A stretch of DNA of 39,139 bases from assembly GCA_027575765.1 (NCBI GenBank), contig JANBPT010000388.1, positions 1 through 39,139 of the forward strand, in the 5' to 3' direction. The notes beneath the pieces were generated by a model, which ran no database searches, was not told the DNA's origin, and was given only the letters and a program-made list of their open reading frames with translations. Both the position numbers and the translations under genes were made by a program. The stretch's first letter is position 1. Each line of letters starts with the position of its first letter. This DNA is from Tieghemiomyces parasiticus (Eukaryota > Kickxellomycota > Dimargaritomycetes > Dimargaritales > Dimargaritaceae). Positions 19,404 through 29,146 of the stretch are shown here, piece after piece.

Positions 19404-21987
19404 ATGACATTGTCTCCGCATAGACCCCCTCAGCCTTATCGTTTTATAAGCCCTTCTGTAATTTAACGGTTCACCTTCGAAGTGCAACCACGAGCGACGT
19501 GTATTATACATGTCTTTTTTTTTTTACATATCATCATTATTATTGCGTTGATTTCCTAGATACTCGTAGATACCCCATCGGGTTGGCAGCTGCTCATTTA
19601 CCCAACAACTAAAAATCCCGGCGTAGCCATCACCAGCGGGAAAATCCCGGCCTAATGGAGGAGCCATTCCTGTTTCGGGTGAAGTAACTCTAGCCGAGAG
19701 CTTTTATTAAACAGTCCCGTATCGGGCGCACCGTCTCTTCTACATTTGATGCCTACACTATTACTTGCAAACAGGTTTGCGCCATGCGATGATGGATATC
19801 ACGCCACCGGTGTGTAGAATTCGTGGCGGATATCCTGTGAATTTGCCTTTCGATGGAGGCATATTTTGCGTTTAACGAGCCGAGCCGTTTGCGAGTGCGT
19901 TTGCGTCGATGAACATACAGCAAAATGTGAATGTTAGCAGACGGGCTAAAAGTCGAACCTATTAGTACGTGGCCTCACAGCAGGCTGCAGTTATTCCATC
20001 CATTTCTTAGATGAGGCTTCTCTGCCCAGCCAACTCAGTTGTAGGGTGCCTCTCCTTCATTACATCACATGGAGAGTGGTCCAAGTACCTCGCTTTTGTC
20101 ACAGCTTAGCGCTGCGATAACAGGGCCAGAAAACTCTTTGTGAGCCTGGAAGGGAACAGCCTTTGTGCTGGCACTTCACCCCCGGCTTCGGTCAGCAGTA
20201 GTAGTGGTCTTGTGCTTTGCAGCCTTGGCAGGTGCCAGGCCACCTTCACCACCATCGTCCTAGGACTTTACATACTGGATCTACTTCGGAAGCTCGATGT
20301 TGGCCCCGAGGCTCAAGAGCATTGTGGTGTAGTAAATCCACGGGGGGTTGAAAATACGATATAAAGTAAAGGATTATAGGGAATTATCTCGTTTATCGAG
20401 GTGGCCGGCAGACAGATACTATTTATCCATTCCGACCTTGATTTCCAACTGTTGATGCGAAGGGGAAGTAGTAACGAATACATCATAGAAAAGCAGCAGA
20501 TAAAAACACAGCATGAAGGAGACGAGAGGACACTGAAGCATGCTATCCTAAGGACTCATCGTAGGATAATGCATCAAACGGTGCAGGCAACTTCGATGGA
20601 CTCGGTTTATCGTGATCATTCCGAATCCAGGTGAGAGGTCGCTGTTAAGGCTGCGATCATAAGTTTGCGATTATTCCGATCATATCAGGATCTCAAATAT
20701 ATATAAATGTACATTTACTTGCGGTTGCATGTGTGTTCTTGTGTGCGACTTAGCGACCATTTGTATTAGTCAGTTATTGGGGAATATGCCTTCTCAAGCT
20801 GTACTTTTTCTCGCAGGGTGAAGGATCCCCTAGCAATATTGTAGCTATCGTGGCGCTGCCTTGGCTTCACATGGTACCAGTATAGGCATGTCTCGCTATG
20901 AGTGAGTATGGGCATGGTCAGCCTCTAGTTCGTTTAGGGGTACACCTCGCTCCGCGTATCGTGCAGCCAAAAAATTAGGCACAGCCCAGCCCTCCCCCCC
21001 CCTCTTTATCATATGGCTGTCCCCGACTCTTCCCTTCGATAAAATATTTTATATCGCTGCTTATTAGATAATTGTATACAACACTCCAGTAGTAAAATAG
21101 TTTAGTAAGCAATGCATTTTCTAAGTACAATCACCCGTTTTTCTGCGAGTTGGGCTTGGTGTCCTGGAAAATAGCCCTAGCCTACTCGGGGGAGGGAGAC
21201 GTCGGTTAATTATCTATAATATTATCGATCCTAGTGCGCCCCGTAGATGTAAGTCATAACATGGCGGTGGCCTGTGGCGTTCTTGTATTACACGACTCGG
21301 AAGGGAGATAGATATTTTTTTGTCTTTAAATTATTTTTTTTCTGATATTCTTCGTAATGATATTGTCCGCTGATTGGGGACGACCGAGAGGGGCCATTGT
21401 GGGCACTATTTTCTCCAAATCCCGCCAGGTCCCGCGGATGGTGCCAAGCTACCCAGCTGGGCCACTAGGAATGTTGAGATGAGCGTAGTTAAGGACGCCA
21501 CCTACCCGGCCCAAAAAACGTATTCATCACCTATCATTACCGTTCGTTGTCGGTAGGGATGGATGCATTCGATCGTAAGAGGAAACAGTGGAGGTCATCT
21601 AGAATTCACGAATGTGGTTCCCGAGGTTATCTTGCAGTGAGAGAGAGAGGGAGAGGGAGGGGCAGCCGTTGAATATGTACTGGAGCTCAGCTGTTTGGCC
21701 TTGCCTTGTATCCCTGCCGACCCCCTGTGAACCATATTTACTAACCATTTTTTCGACGCCCAGGAAAATAAGTATCCCGGGCGTCCGCTGGATTATTATT
21801 TAATCCTTTTTTTTCGCTACCTTTTATATCGACACCTCTTATCCCATCTGTTTGCTGCCGTTACAAAAATATGTCGGTTTGACGGAGTTACACCTGTTTT
21901 GTTTTCGTTTCCACTGGCCTCGATTCTCACCCTTTTCCCTGTCATCATATATATATCTATATCTATATATCGGTAGATTTCTCCACC
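19404..21987. other. Long gene-poor A/T-richer region
   Basis: About 2.6 kb between the zinc transporter and the first small secreted-protein gene. It contains an inverted repeat (19794-19835), AAAATCCCGGC twice about 30 bp apart (19612-19652), runs of T and G, a GA-rich repeat (21638-21660) and ATATAT/CTATAT promoter-like sequence (21947-21972). Around 20110-20340 both strands stay open with coding-like peptides on the minus strand (for example GEGGLAPAKAAKHKTTTTAD). No consistent gene model emerges, so a gene relic is possible. Confidence 0.45.
19794..19835. repeat. Imperfect inverted repeat
   Basis: GGATATCACGCCAC (19794-19807) and GTGGCGGATATCC (19823-19835) are inverted copies differing by one inserted base, around a 15-nt spacer. 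This could be a hairpin or a palindromic protein-binding site. No flanking duplication or transposase is visible. Confidence 0.6.
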
Positions 21988-22488
21988 ATGAAGCCGAAGC
22001 TGGTCCTTACGGCATCCATGATGCTCGCTTGCGTCGCCGCGCTCCCGTACCCGTCCGTCGAAGCAAAGAAGAGCGTAAAGTTCAACGATAAGGTATATAT
22101 TCGATACTTTCTCCTTAAGAATCCTGCCGGAGACGTGGCTGACCAGCACGACGATGGCGATACTGAAATACAAAGCGTAGAATACCAGTTCTCCGACGAG
22201 AGTGATCCTGATGATGATACCCTTGTCGACCAAATTTCGGAAGATGAAGACACAGATCCATCCGATAGCAGCGAACTAACCTATCAGTACTCCGAAAGGG
22301 AGAAAGCAGCGCAATTGAACCGCATCATCAATTCCAGAAACTCTCACGACATGGACCCGGTCGAATATGACGGCTCCAGCGATGAGGACTCCGTGGCACC
22401 AACATCGGTGGAAAAGTTTCGGCTGGGACATAGGCGTAGCCGTTTTAGTCTGCAAGGCAATGAAAACCTTTCTAAGGGAAAGCCTTGA
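21988..22488 (+). CDS. Small secreted protein with RVxF-type PP1-docking motif (family member 1)
   Basis: 166 aa from ATG 21988 (CTCCACCATGAAG), just after an ATATAT/CTATAT promoter block. Residues 1-18 form a signal peptide (MKPKLVLTASMMLACVAA, then LPYP). Soon after, K28-S-V30-K-F32 lies in KKSVKFNDKVYIRYF. This fits the [K/R]-x-V-x-F docking consensus for protein phosphatase 1 catalytic subunits, and the following hydrophobic VYI resembles the phi-phi extension of known PP1 regulators. The rest is disordered and very acidic/Ser-rich (VEYQFSDESDPDDDTLVDQI, EDEDTDPSDSSELTYQYSER) with a basic tail (GHRRSRFSLQGN). No enzyme domain is seen and no cysteine is available for disulfides after cleavage. 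Two further genes downstream share signal peptide, VxF motif and acidic patch. A secreted effector binding host PP1 is inference. A resident ER/Golgi-lumen protein is the main alternative. Confidence 0.72.
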   Translation: MKPKLVLTASMMLACVAALPYPSVEAKKSVKFNDKVYIRYFLLKNPAGDVADQHDDGDTEIQSVEYQFSDESDPDDDTLVDQISEDEDTDPSDSSELTYQYSEREKAAQLNRIINSRNSHDMDPVEYDGSSDEDSVAPTSVEKFRLGHRRSRFSLQGNENLSKGKP

Positions 22489-23595
22489 GCAATTTTCACT
22501 ACATCAGACCTCGTCAGACGGAGGATACCATTTATCAAATAGATCGATATAATGGAAAGAACGGAGAGGGGGAGTGGAGGAGCCTTCATCACGTTCATAC
22601 CGTCAACCGCATTACTCCGTATCGACGATAGAGAATTGTCCAATCCCCCATTCTGGCGCTAACCTGGCACTTTGAGCCACCGCCGTCCCGCAGGGCCCCA
22701 TCGTTGGGGGTGGCGAAGGCGCTGTTCGTCATGCTCATATAGACTTTGTGGTCACCACTTAGCAGCTGACCGGCCGCTGTCCTCTACCAATAAAGATGAT
22801 GTCTACAAATTTATGATAGTAGCAGGGAAGCTGCTCCATAAGGGGTTTTTTTTTGTTGACATCCCAACTACAATATGCGGCCGCCGAGCTACGGCTGTAA
22901 TGAAATCAAACTATAGCTGGTAAACGGAAATAAGGCGTCCTTGTCTGACGTTACATGGGTGGCCTGTAATAATAAGGGTATGGCCACTTGGACCCATCCG
23001 GCTTCCCAATACCATTTCAACCGAGAACAGTTGTAGGGAGGGGAAGTGATGGTCTGATGCCAGGATACGGCGGTAGGTGACCATGTCGATATTCACTGCT
23101 TGTACCATATATCCATTCTTTTTCGGATTTTGTTGGCTTTTTTTTTTAGTTCCGGTGGCACAGCGGCCGTCCTTTTTGGGCATTTCGGAAGGGGAGGAGG
23201 GCACCACCCTGCGTGGCGGTTTTATAACTGCCACCACTTTCCACTCACACCCTCCTTTACACGGTTTGCAGAGTAACCTTGCCGACCACCACCAGTTTCT
23301 CAACAGACCCTTCATCGTCTGCTGTGATCGTGGTGCGCATGGGCTGTGCCCATCGTCGATGCCGAATATTTAAACCGGAACAATGCCGGACCTGCTCATC
23401 TTCTTCATTGGCTGCAACCCACCAGGTCATTCGTTGGGAAGTTATTTCACCTCATTTACATATCGTTGAGTTACTTCACTACCTCCGTCGACCGGCTTTG
23501 TAATTACGATTACACTGACCAGCGCATCCGACCGCTCCCCCCCCCTCATACTTACAACCACTCCCTCACTCGATAAATCTTTGATTATCGTAATC
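22489..23595. other. Intergenic between secreted-protein genes 1 and 2
   Basis: About 1.1 kb without a supported gene. It contains T runs (22846-22854, 23139-23148), a GGCGGTTTTATAACTGCC promoter-like element near 23214-23231 and a C-rich leader before ATG 23596. Confidence 0.45.
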
Positions 23596-24000
23596 ATGCA
23601 GCTCCTCATCCTCACTATTACAGCCCTTCAAGTCGCGGGGACTTTAGCCCGACCAAGCGAACATCTGACGCCCACCGACACCTCATGCTTACCTCCTCAC
23701 CACATTTCGAAGCCCCCACAATATCTCGCGTCAGCTCTGCCTTGCAACCATCCCTCCCGTGGGAACAGGCGAGTCCATTTCCCTAGCGAAATCAGCCAAA
23801 CCCTGGGAAACGGCGTTAACTATCCTGACGGGTACTTTGCTGATGATCCAGTGGTGACCTATACAACGAGTGGCGAGGCTATCATTCACGAGCCGAAAGG
23901 GCTACATGCTGGTTTACCTCCTGGCTCTGCCGCCTGGGACTATGGCTACACTTACGATGAGAGTGAAGAAGAAAGTATCGGTAGTAATGAGTCCACCTGA
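23596..24000 (+). CDS. Small secreted protein with RVxF-type PP1-docking motif (family member 2)
   Basis: 134 aa from ATG 23596. Residues 1-18 are a signal peptide (MQLLILTITALQVAGTLA, then RPSE). A Pro-rich linker with two cysteines (C31, C50) leads to R59-V60-H-F62 in GNRRVHFPSEISQTL, a canonical RVxF. Downstream are Tyr-rich and acidic segments (YPDGYFADDPVVTYTTSGE, WDYGYTYDESEEESIGS). The layout matches the genes at 21988 and 25806. AATAAA at 24062-24067 fits the stop at 24000. The adjacent frame would continue MSSLSRLLDDPLMGKLNSP to 24100, loosely like the C-terminal helix of member 3 (SLKKKLARLNPSK). A frameshifted or alternative 3' end is therefore possible. No known domain is present. 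Function as a PP1-binding effector is inference from the motif and the family pattern. Confidence 0.7.
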   Translation: MQLLILTITALQVAGTLARPSEHLTPTDTSCLPPHHISKPPQYLASALPCNHPSRGNRRVHFPSEISQTLGNGVNYPDGYFADDPVVTYTTSGEAIIHEPKGLHAGLPPGSAAWDYGYTYDESEEESIGSNEST

Positions 24001-24061
24001 CATGTCCTCGCTTTCGCGCCTCCTCGACGACCCGTTGATGGGAAAATTAAACTCGCCTACT

Positions 24062-24067
24062 AATAAA
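24062..24067 (+). terminator. AATAAA polyadenylation signal of secreted-protein gene 2
   Basis: AATAAA lies 62 bases after the stop of the gene at 23596-24000, in an A/T-rich context. Confidence 0.45.
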
Positions 24068-24439
24068 TACCAGTATCTACTAAACTGTGCCCTCTGGTAG
24101 CTATTTTTCTACTCCTAGTCCACACTTCCAATTAGGCACGGTAGTTTACTAGTAGCATCCCACTGTGCCTTATAGTGCCCTCAGTTATTACAGGAGATTA
24201 CCTCTTGTCGTTTAACGGTATCTGCGGAATTCACCTTATTCCCTTCCCGGACACTCTACCTATGATCGGTCATCAGTGACCGCCAAGTAATGAAGGGGAT
24301 AGAAAGCGTGGCGCCTATAAATCCACCGCCCCTGTGCCCATGACTAATAACTACATTTTAGTGTTAGTAACAGATAGTCAACACTAACGAGTTCCATTAC
24401 GCGATGAATCGATAAGGGTTTGACCAATCTAATCTATTC

Positions 24440-24990
24440 CTAAATCAATTATGGGTTGGCTTAAGGCTAAAAGAGGGAGTAATAAGGGTAGCGGGGAAGG
24501 CTAAGGGAAAAGCGGGGCTACGAGGGGGTAGCCGAGTACTACGAAATACCAAACGATCAAAGGGAAAGTATAGGTGATAAAACAGAGGAGGATTCCAGAG
24601 AGGCTGGGGGCTTCTAAAGTGGTAAATGATAATTGGGGAATTCGGGTTTTGTGCGGTTACAGTGGAATAGGAGACCAGCTAACTAACGGTAGTGCCGATT
24701 GGCAAAGAAGTAGGACCAAGAACCGAAGGGAACGCGAATCTGTGAATAAAAGGGTAAAGGGGAATGGGTGACGGATAGGGAATAGAGGGGCAAACGGATA
24801 TCGGACTAGGCGGTAAAGATAAAGGAGTAGGCGGTAACAAACTAATTGGAAAAGGAATAAATGGTGACATCTCAATTGGTAAAGGAGCAAACGTACAGGC
24901 TAAAGCGAGTAAAGGAACAACGACAGAAATAAAGGGAATACAAGTCCCGGTCGATCGCAGAAGGGACTTGGAAGTTCCCGGTTCCTGTTC
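24440..24990 (+). repeat. Purine-rich tract with degenerate GGTAAAGG-like repeats, possible gene relic
   Basis: The plus strand is strikingly A/G-rich, with loosely repeated GGTAAAGG/GTAGGCGGTAA units every 12-30 bp. In one frame from about 24790 it reads as Gly/Lys repeats (GLGGKDKGVGGNKL, IGKGINGDISIGKGANVQA) and continues through VPVDRRRDLEVPGSCSG to a TAG near 25027. Further upstream there are stops, so no complete gene can be drawn. The minus strand reads as Pro/Ile/Ser repeats. It could be a decayed repeat-protein gene or an expanded simple repeat. Confidence 0.4.
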
Positions 24991-25805
24991 TGGTATAGTT
25001 TTATCCTTTGTGCCTTGCGAAAAATAGGGCGAGAAGTGGTGGGTGCATTTATGGGCGCTACACGCATTATTACCCATGCATCCACGCCCGCCGGATATCC
25101 TTGTTTATTGCCTCACACGTTTTAGCACCTCGATATAGCTTCCGACTGGGCCCGACCCGCTGCCCGCCGACCCACGGGTATCACCAGGTGAGAATGAGGG
25201 AGGAAAGTAAATAAGTAATTGAAGTCGACCGACATCACACCATCTGCCGCTGCCGAAATAAAAATACGAAAAGGGGTTACCGTCAGCTTGAATTCCCTAA
25301 TGCAGGGACTGGTCCGCGCCCTGGAAGTACCACCACAGGGTCAGGGCTTTCGTGGCACGACCGTCACCCAGGTTTTTCCTGGTTGGTCACAGCAACTCAC
25401 GTTCGTTTACTTTCCTCGATGCCACAGCACGCCTCCGCGTATCTGTACCCAGGGTCCACTCAGCTCTCTCCTTTGTCCTTTTCAAAAATTAAAGAAAAGC
25501 GTCTCTCGTCACGCTCGCTGTTCCAACGCCATCCTAAATAACGAATGTCCGTAGCCGCAATTCTGTGTAGTTTTGTTTTTTATTTTCCGTACTCGCGGCG
25601 GAACCTGTACCCTGAAAGCAAACGCTTTATAAAAACCCCCCACCAGTTACCGAGACCGCTAACCTCCGTACCTCACCTACTTTGCTGCTCATTTTCTATA
25701 AATTGCCGTTCTCCTTTAACTACTCCTCATCGAATAGTCCCTCCACACATTACCCTGACCACCCCTCATCTCTTATCCTCACTTAGTTGTGACTCCCAAA
25801 CAACC

Positions 25806-26663
25806 ATGAGGCTCGGCACGTTCACTACCGCCACCGTCGTTACTCTGGCTGTCCAGACCATGGCACTACCGACCACTCCATCTCCGAACCCGTCGCTTAT
25901 TGAAGCTTACAAACCATGGAGTATTTATCTTGAATCAAATAACCCTGACATGTCGGCCTCTACACCTAGCATACCGGTTGCTAGCCTATCGGAACCGCAA
26001 CAAGCTTCTGTTCGCAAGGTTAGTTTCAAAGAAGAAGACGGTATTATACCGTCGGTTCAGAATTATGACGATCACAATTCCGAAGACGAGGACGACGTTG
26101 GAACGCCTAATATAAATTGTCAGGACACCCCTCGTCGGGGTTACACCAAGAACGGTAAAATGGGCTTTGATTACAACTCAAGCAACGGTGAACACGTGAG
26201 CCTCAGTAAATTGTTGACGAAAAGCCAACGGTGCCTCGGGAAAATATTTTTCAAAGCTTGGCGTGAATAAGGCCCGGGTATCACAACCAGTTTAGCATGC
26301 GCAAACCCCCGTCAAACGTACCCTGGTTCACCACTTTCCCCAGAAATTGTCAACCGGTCCTCGGAGGACCGTAGCCGTGAGATGAAAACCCTTAAAATAG
26401 CGCGGGCCATGGGGTATAAACCAGTAAATTATGTCCCGACAGCGAGCCTTTCGACCTCCAACCAGGGTGAAGGTGGTACGGAGAGACTTGAGAACGGCAA
26501 CGCTCCCAACCCCGAGACGATCGTCCCTACATGGCCTCAGCAAGTAATTCATGTGGACCCTGCCGTGGCTGAGCGACTGAGTCCCCAATCGACCAGAACA
26601 CGCCTTGTGGAGTCGTTGAAGAAGAAATTAGCTCGTCTTAATCCTTCTAAGCCAAACGAGTAG
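25806..26663 (+). CDS. Small secreted protein with RVxF-type PP1-docking motif (family member 3)
   Basis: The start is ATG 25806, after a TATAAAT about 110 bp upstream. The longer in-frame ATG at 25545 is leader. Residues 1-20 are a signal peptide (MRLGTFTTATVVTLAVQTMA, then LPTTP, as member 1 has LPYP). R70-K71-V72-S-F74 in SVRKVSFKEEDGII is a textbook KVSF docking motif with a hydrophobic pair five residues later, as in known PP1 regulators. An acidic patch follows (DDHNSEDEDDVGT). The first frame ends at TAA 26270. A GTGAAT donor (26263) and TTTCCCCAG acceptor (26343) remove 81 bp and open a second exon in phase (QIVNRSSEDRSREMKTLKIA, ending in the basic helix LVESLKKKLARLNPSK, stop 26663). 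This totals about 258 aa. AATAAA at 26798 supports the longer form. No other domain is known. Confidence 0.7.
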
Positions 26664-27364
26664 CGGCTTACATTGCTTACCATAGTTCCAGCTTACACCG
26701 CACCCCGGTTCGACCGCGGTCTACTCTGTTGGACATGTGTCCTCCGGGCACTTTCACGCTACCTTTAGGGGCGCCTGCCTTCACTCTCCATTTGTCAAAT
26801 AAACATTTAAACCGAGGCCCATTTGTAAACCCCAGGCTGCATGCTACCACTATTAAGAAAATATGCGTTTGGTTGATAGCATGTTGACCATGGCCTTCAC
26901 TTGGGTAGGAAAAAGGGCCACCATGACAAACAGCCTAGTCTGGCGTCCAGACGAAGGTACCAAGCCTTACATTGAACAACCCATGGGTAACAGATGCGCT
27001 AGCGATGAAGGCCAGTCGAGTTGTATATCGAAGGTTAGATTGTAAGAAAATACTTGGAGTAACAAAAAATGATAATAAACGTAAAGCAGAAAAGAGTCCG
27101 TGGTGTCTCAACGAGTTTGAAGGGAAAGGAAAATAGCGAATAACCAAAAAAAAAAGTCGATGTGGCCAATAAATAGCCCCAGTAAAGAAGCCTGAACGGT
27201 AAAGAAAAGCCAAGTCTGGCAGCCCAGCTGTGTGGTACGAAAATGCGTGTAGGGTGGGAGGGGAGGAGGGGGACAGGTCCAACGCCGTGAGGGTGGAGAA
27301 GAAAGGGCGGATTTCAGCGCCGGAACGGACCGGTACCAGCAGTAGCTGCCCGAGTAATATCGCC
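26664..27364. other. Convergent intergenic region before MTHFR
   Basis: About 700 bases. It contains the AATAAA of secreted-protein gene 3 (26798-26803). A short plus-strand open frame (26863-27045) and a minus-strand one (26935-27429) have no recognisable content. Confidence 0.45.
26798..26803 (+). terminator. AATAAA polyadenylation signal of secreted-protein gene 3
   Basis: AATAAA (TGTCAAATAAACATTT) lies 135 bases after the second-exon stop at 26663. It is compatible with transcription extending through the proposed second exon. Confidence 0.45.
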
Positions 27365-29146
27365 CTAGCTGTCCTCTTCAAACAGTTTGAAGACCTCGCT
27401 GGTGGGTTTCTGGAAGTCGTTATCCACAAGGTTCACCAGGTACCAGTCAGAAGTGATGGTCTGGATAGTGGCGCGGGACGGGGAATCAGCCGGGTAGAGG
27501 TTCGCCCAGAGCTGCCACAGTTCGAAAGCCTCGTCCTTCCACGCCATGAAACTGACGGCTTCGACGATAGTGGGCTGTTTGATTTCTTGGCCGGGGAATA
27601 CACCCCAAGTGACGGCGTTAGGCTCGTCGTTACCGGCGGTGTTGCTGCGTAGATCATCGCCACGGCGGTTGACGGCATAGTAGGTGATGGCGCTGGTCGA
27701 GGCTGGGTCCGCCTGGCGGCGATCGATGCGGGAGATGAGGCGGTCGAGGGCTGCGGGGCTCACAAAGAACTCAAGGTAGCACTTCTGGTACACGTAGCCG
27801 TTCTTGGGGCCCCACCCGTAGGTCGGGTCGGACGATCTGGCCCCGTTGACGGCCGGCTGGGAGTTGACGGTCAAATACCCGGCGCGGTTGATGCCCTCAA
27901 GGAGATCGCGGATCGCCGTCGACTCGCTCTGCAGGGCCTGGTCGCTCCAGGGCAAAAACTTGACCTCGCCCTGGCAGTAACGGGCAAAGATGGCATACAC
28001 ATCCGCGAGAGCGGTCGGGTGGTCCCACTCCGCGAGGCACTCGTCGCGGGCGTAGCGCAAGGCCATGCCGTACCCGTCCAGTTCGCCAAAGGCCGGCGAG
28101 CGTGAGTCCCCCCAGCGGCCGTTGGGGAATTCATCCCAGGCTTCGGTACGGGCGACGTAGCTACGGGCTCGGTTACGCCAGAAGATGGGGCGGACCGACT
28201 CGGTACGACGCTTCAGACCCAACGAGGGGTTCCACGGCAGCGGGCGTAGCTTTTCCGGGGCAGCCACGAACCGCAGACCCTCCAGGATCAGGCGAGTAGA
28301 CTTCTCCAGGTTGAGCGTATAAAAATGGAACCCAAGGTGACCGGCGGCCCGAAGGCGGCTGCACATGTCAATGGCAAGCTGGACGCCGTACTGCTTGACA
28401 GCCTGGTCGTCTTCTTTGATGGGCTCGAGATCGGCGTGGATATGGTCTGGGATGGCGGTCTTGCACAGGGTGGTCATACGCTTGAACCCATTGTAACTCT
28501 GGATCGGCATGATGCCGGCCAGGATGGGACAGTGGATCCCGGCGGCACGGCAGCGCTCGATCCAATCGAGATACATGTCCACATCGTAAAAAAGCTGGGT
28601 AACGATATAGTCCGCACCGGCGTCCACCTTGTTCTTGAGGTGGGCCAGGTCGTCCTCAGGGCTGGTGGCGTCCAGGTGGCCCTCGGGGTATCCGGCCACG
28701 GAGACGCAAAAGTAATCTCCGTAGTGCTGACGGATGTACCGCACCAGGTCAACGGCGTGGGCGAACCCGTTCTCACAGGCGGTCCATTCCACCTCACCGC
28801 GGGGCGGGTCGCCGCGCAGGGCCAGGATGTTCTGGATGCCTGACTCCTTGGCGTCGCGGAGGGCGGTCTCGATCATCTCCACCGACATGTTGGTGCAAGT
28901 CAGGTGCATGCATGTCTCCAGACCATACACATTTTGCGAGGTACGGCAGATCTCGGTAGTCAGCCGCGAGGTGGTCCCGCCGGCGCCCCAGGTCACATCG
29001 ATAAACTCCGGGCCCAGCTTATACATGCGTTCCATGCGGTCGTAAAGGTTAACCACACCCTGCTGCGTCTTGGGCGGGAAGTACTCGAAGGACCAGAACG
29101 GCCGGTCCTCCTTAGTGGCGGCCTCGATCTTGTGAATGACCTTCAT
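27365..29146 (-). CDS. Methylenetetrahydrofolate reductase (MET12/MET13 type)
   Basis: This is a 593-aa single-exon gene. It reduces 5,10-methylene-THF to 5-methyl-THF with FAD and a nicotinamide cofactor, supplying methionine synthesis. The N-terminal TIM barrel (about 1-300) has SFEYFPPKTQQGVVNLYDRM with the catalytic Glu at position 21, FIDVTWGAGGTTSRLT, GLETCMHLTCTNMSVEMI, NILALRGDPPRG, VAGYPEGH, GADYIVTQLFYDVD and HFYTLNLEKSTRLILEGL. The C-terminal regulatory domain (about 320-593), which binds SAM in eukaryotic MTHFR, follows after NPSLGLKRRTESVRPIFWRN. It contains DEFPNGRWGDSRSPAFGEL, YGWGPKNGYVYQKCYLEFF, AITYYAVN and NAVTWGVFPGQEI. Length and layout match yeast Met13 (about 600 aa). 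The start ATG at 29146 aligns with the MKITEKLE-like yeast N-terminus. Confidence 0.98.
   Translation of the reverse strand: MKVIHKIEAATKEDRPFWSFEYFPPKTQQGVVNLYDRMERMYKLGPEFIDVTWGAGGTTSRLTTEICRTSQNVYGLETCMHLTCTNMSVEMIETALRDAKESGIQNILALRGDPPRGEVEWTACENGFAHAVDLVRYIRQHYGDYFCVSVAGYPEGHLDATSPEDDLAHLKNKVDAGADYIVTQLFYDVDMYLDWIERCRAAGIHCPILAGIMPIQSYNGFKRMTTLCKTAIPDHIHADLEPIKEDDQAVKQYGVQLAIDMCSRLRAAGHLGFHFYTLNLEKSTRLILEGLRFVAAPEKLRPLPWNPSLGLKRRTESVRPIFWRNRARSYVARTEAWDEFPNGRWGDSRSPAFGELDGYGMALRYARDECLAEWDHPTALADVYAIFARYCQGEVKFLPWSDQALQSESTAIRDLLEGINRAGYLTVNSQPAVNGARSSDPTYGWGPKNGYVYQKCYLEFFVSPAALDRLISRIDRRQADPASTSAITYYAVNRRGDDLRSNTAGNDEPNAVTWGVFPGQEIKQPTIVEAVSFMAWKDEAFELWQLWANLYPADSPSRATIQTITSDWYLVNLVDNDFQKPTSEVFKLFEEDS

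Larger units (their letters stand above)
24001..25805. other. Intergenic with purine-rich tract
   Basis: About 1.8 kb between secreted-protein genes 2 and 3. It holds the purine-rich tract (24440-24990, listed separately). Before gene 3 is a promoter-like TATAAAT (about 25697) in a C/T-rich leader. Confidence 0.45.

Noticed and set aside
24679..25077. Minus-strand Pro/Ile/Ser-rich open frame
   Set aside because: Its composition only mirrors the purine-rich tract on the plus strand. It has no domain, promoter or polyadenylation context.
25545..25805. Upstream in-frame ATG of secreted-protein gene 3
   Set aside because: The extension contains the TATAAAT promoter-like element and C/T-rich leader. 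The start at 25806 yields a clean signal peptide like those of its two neighbours.
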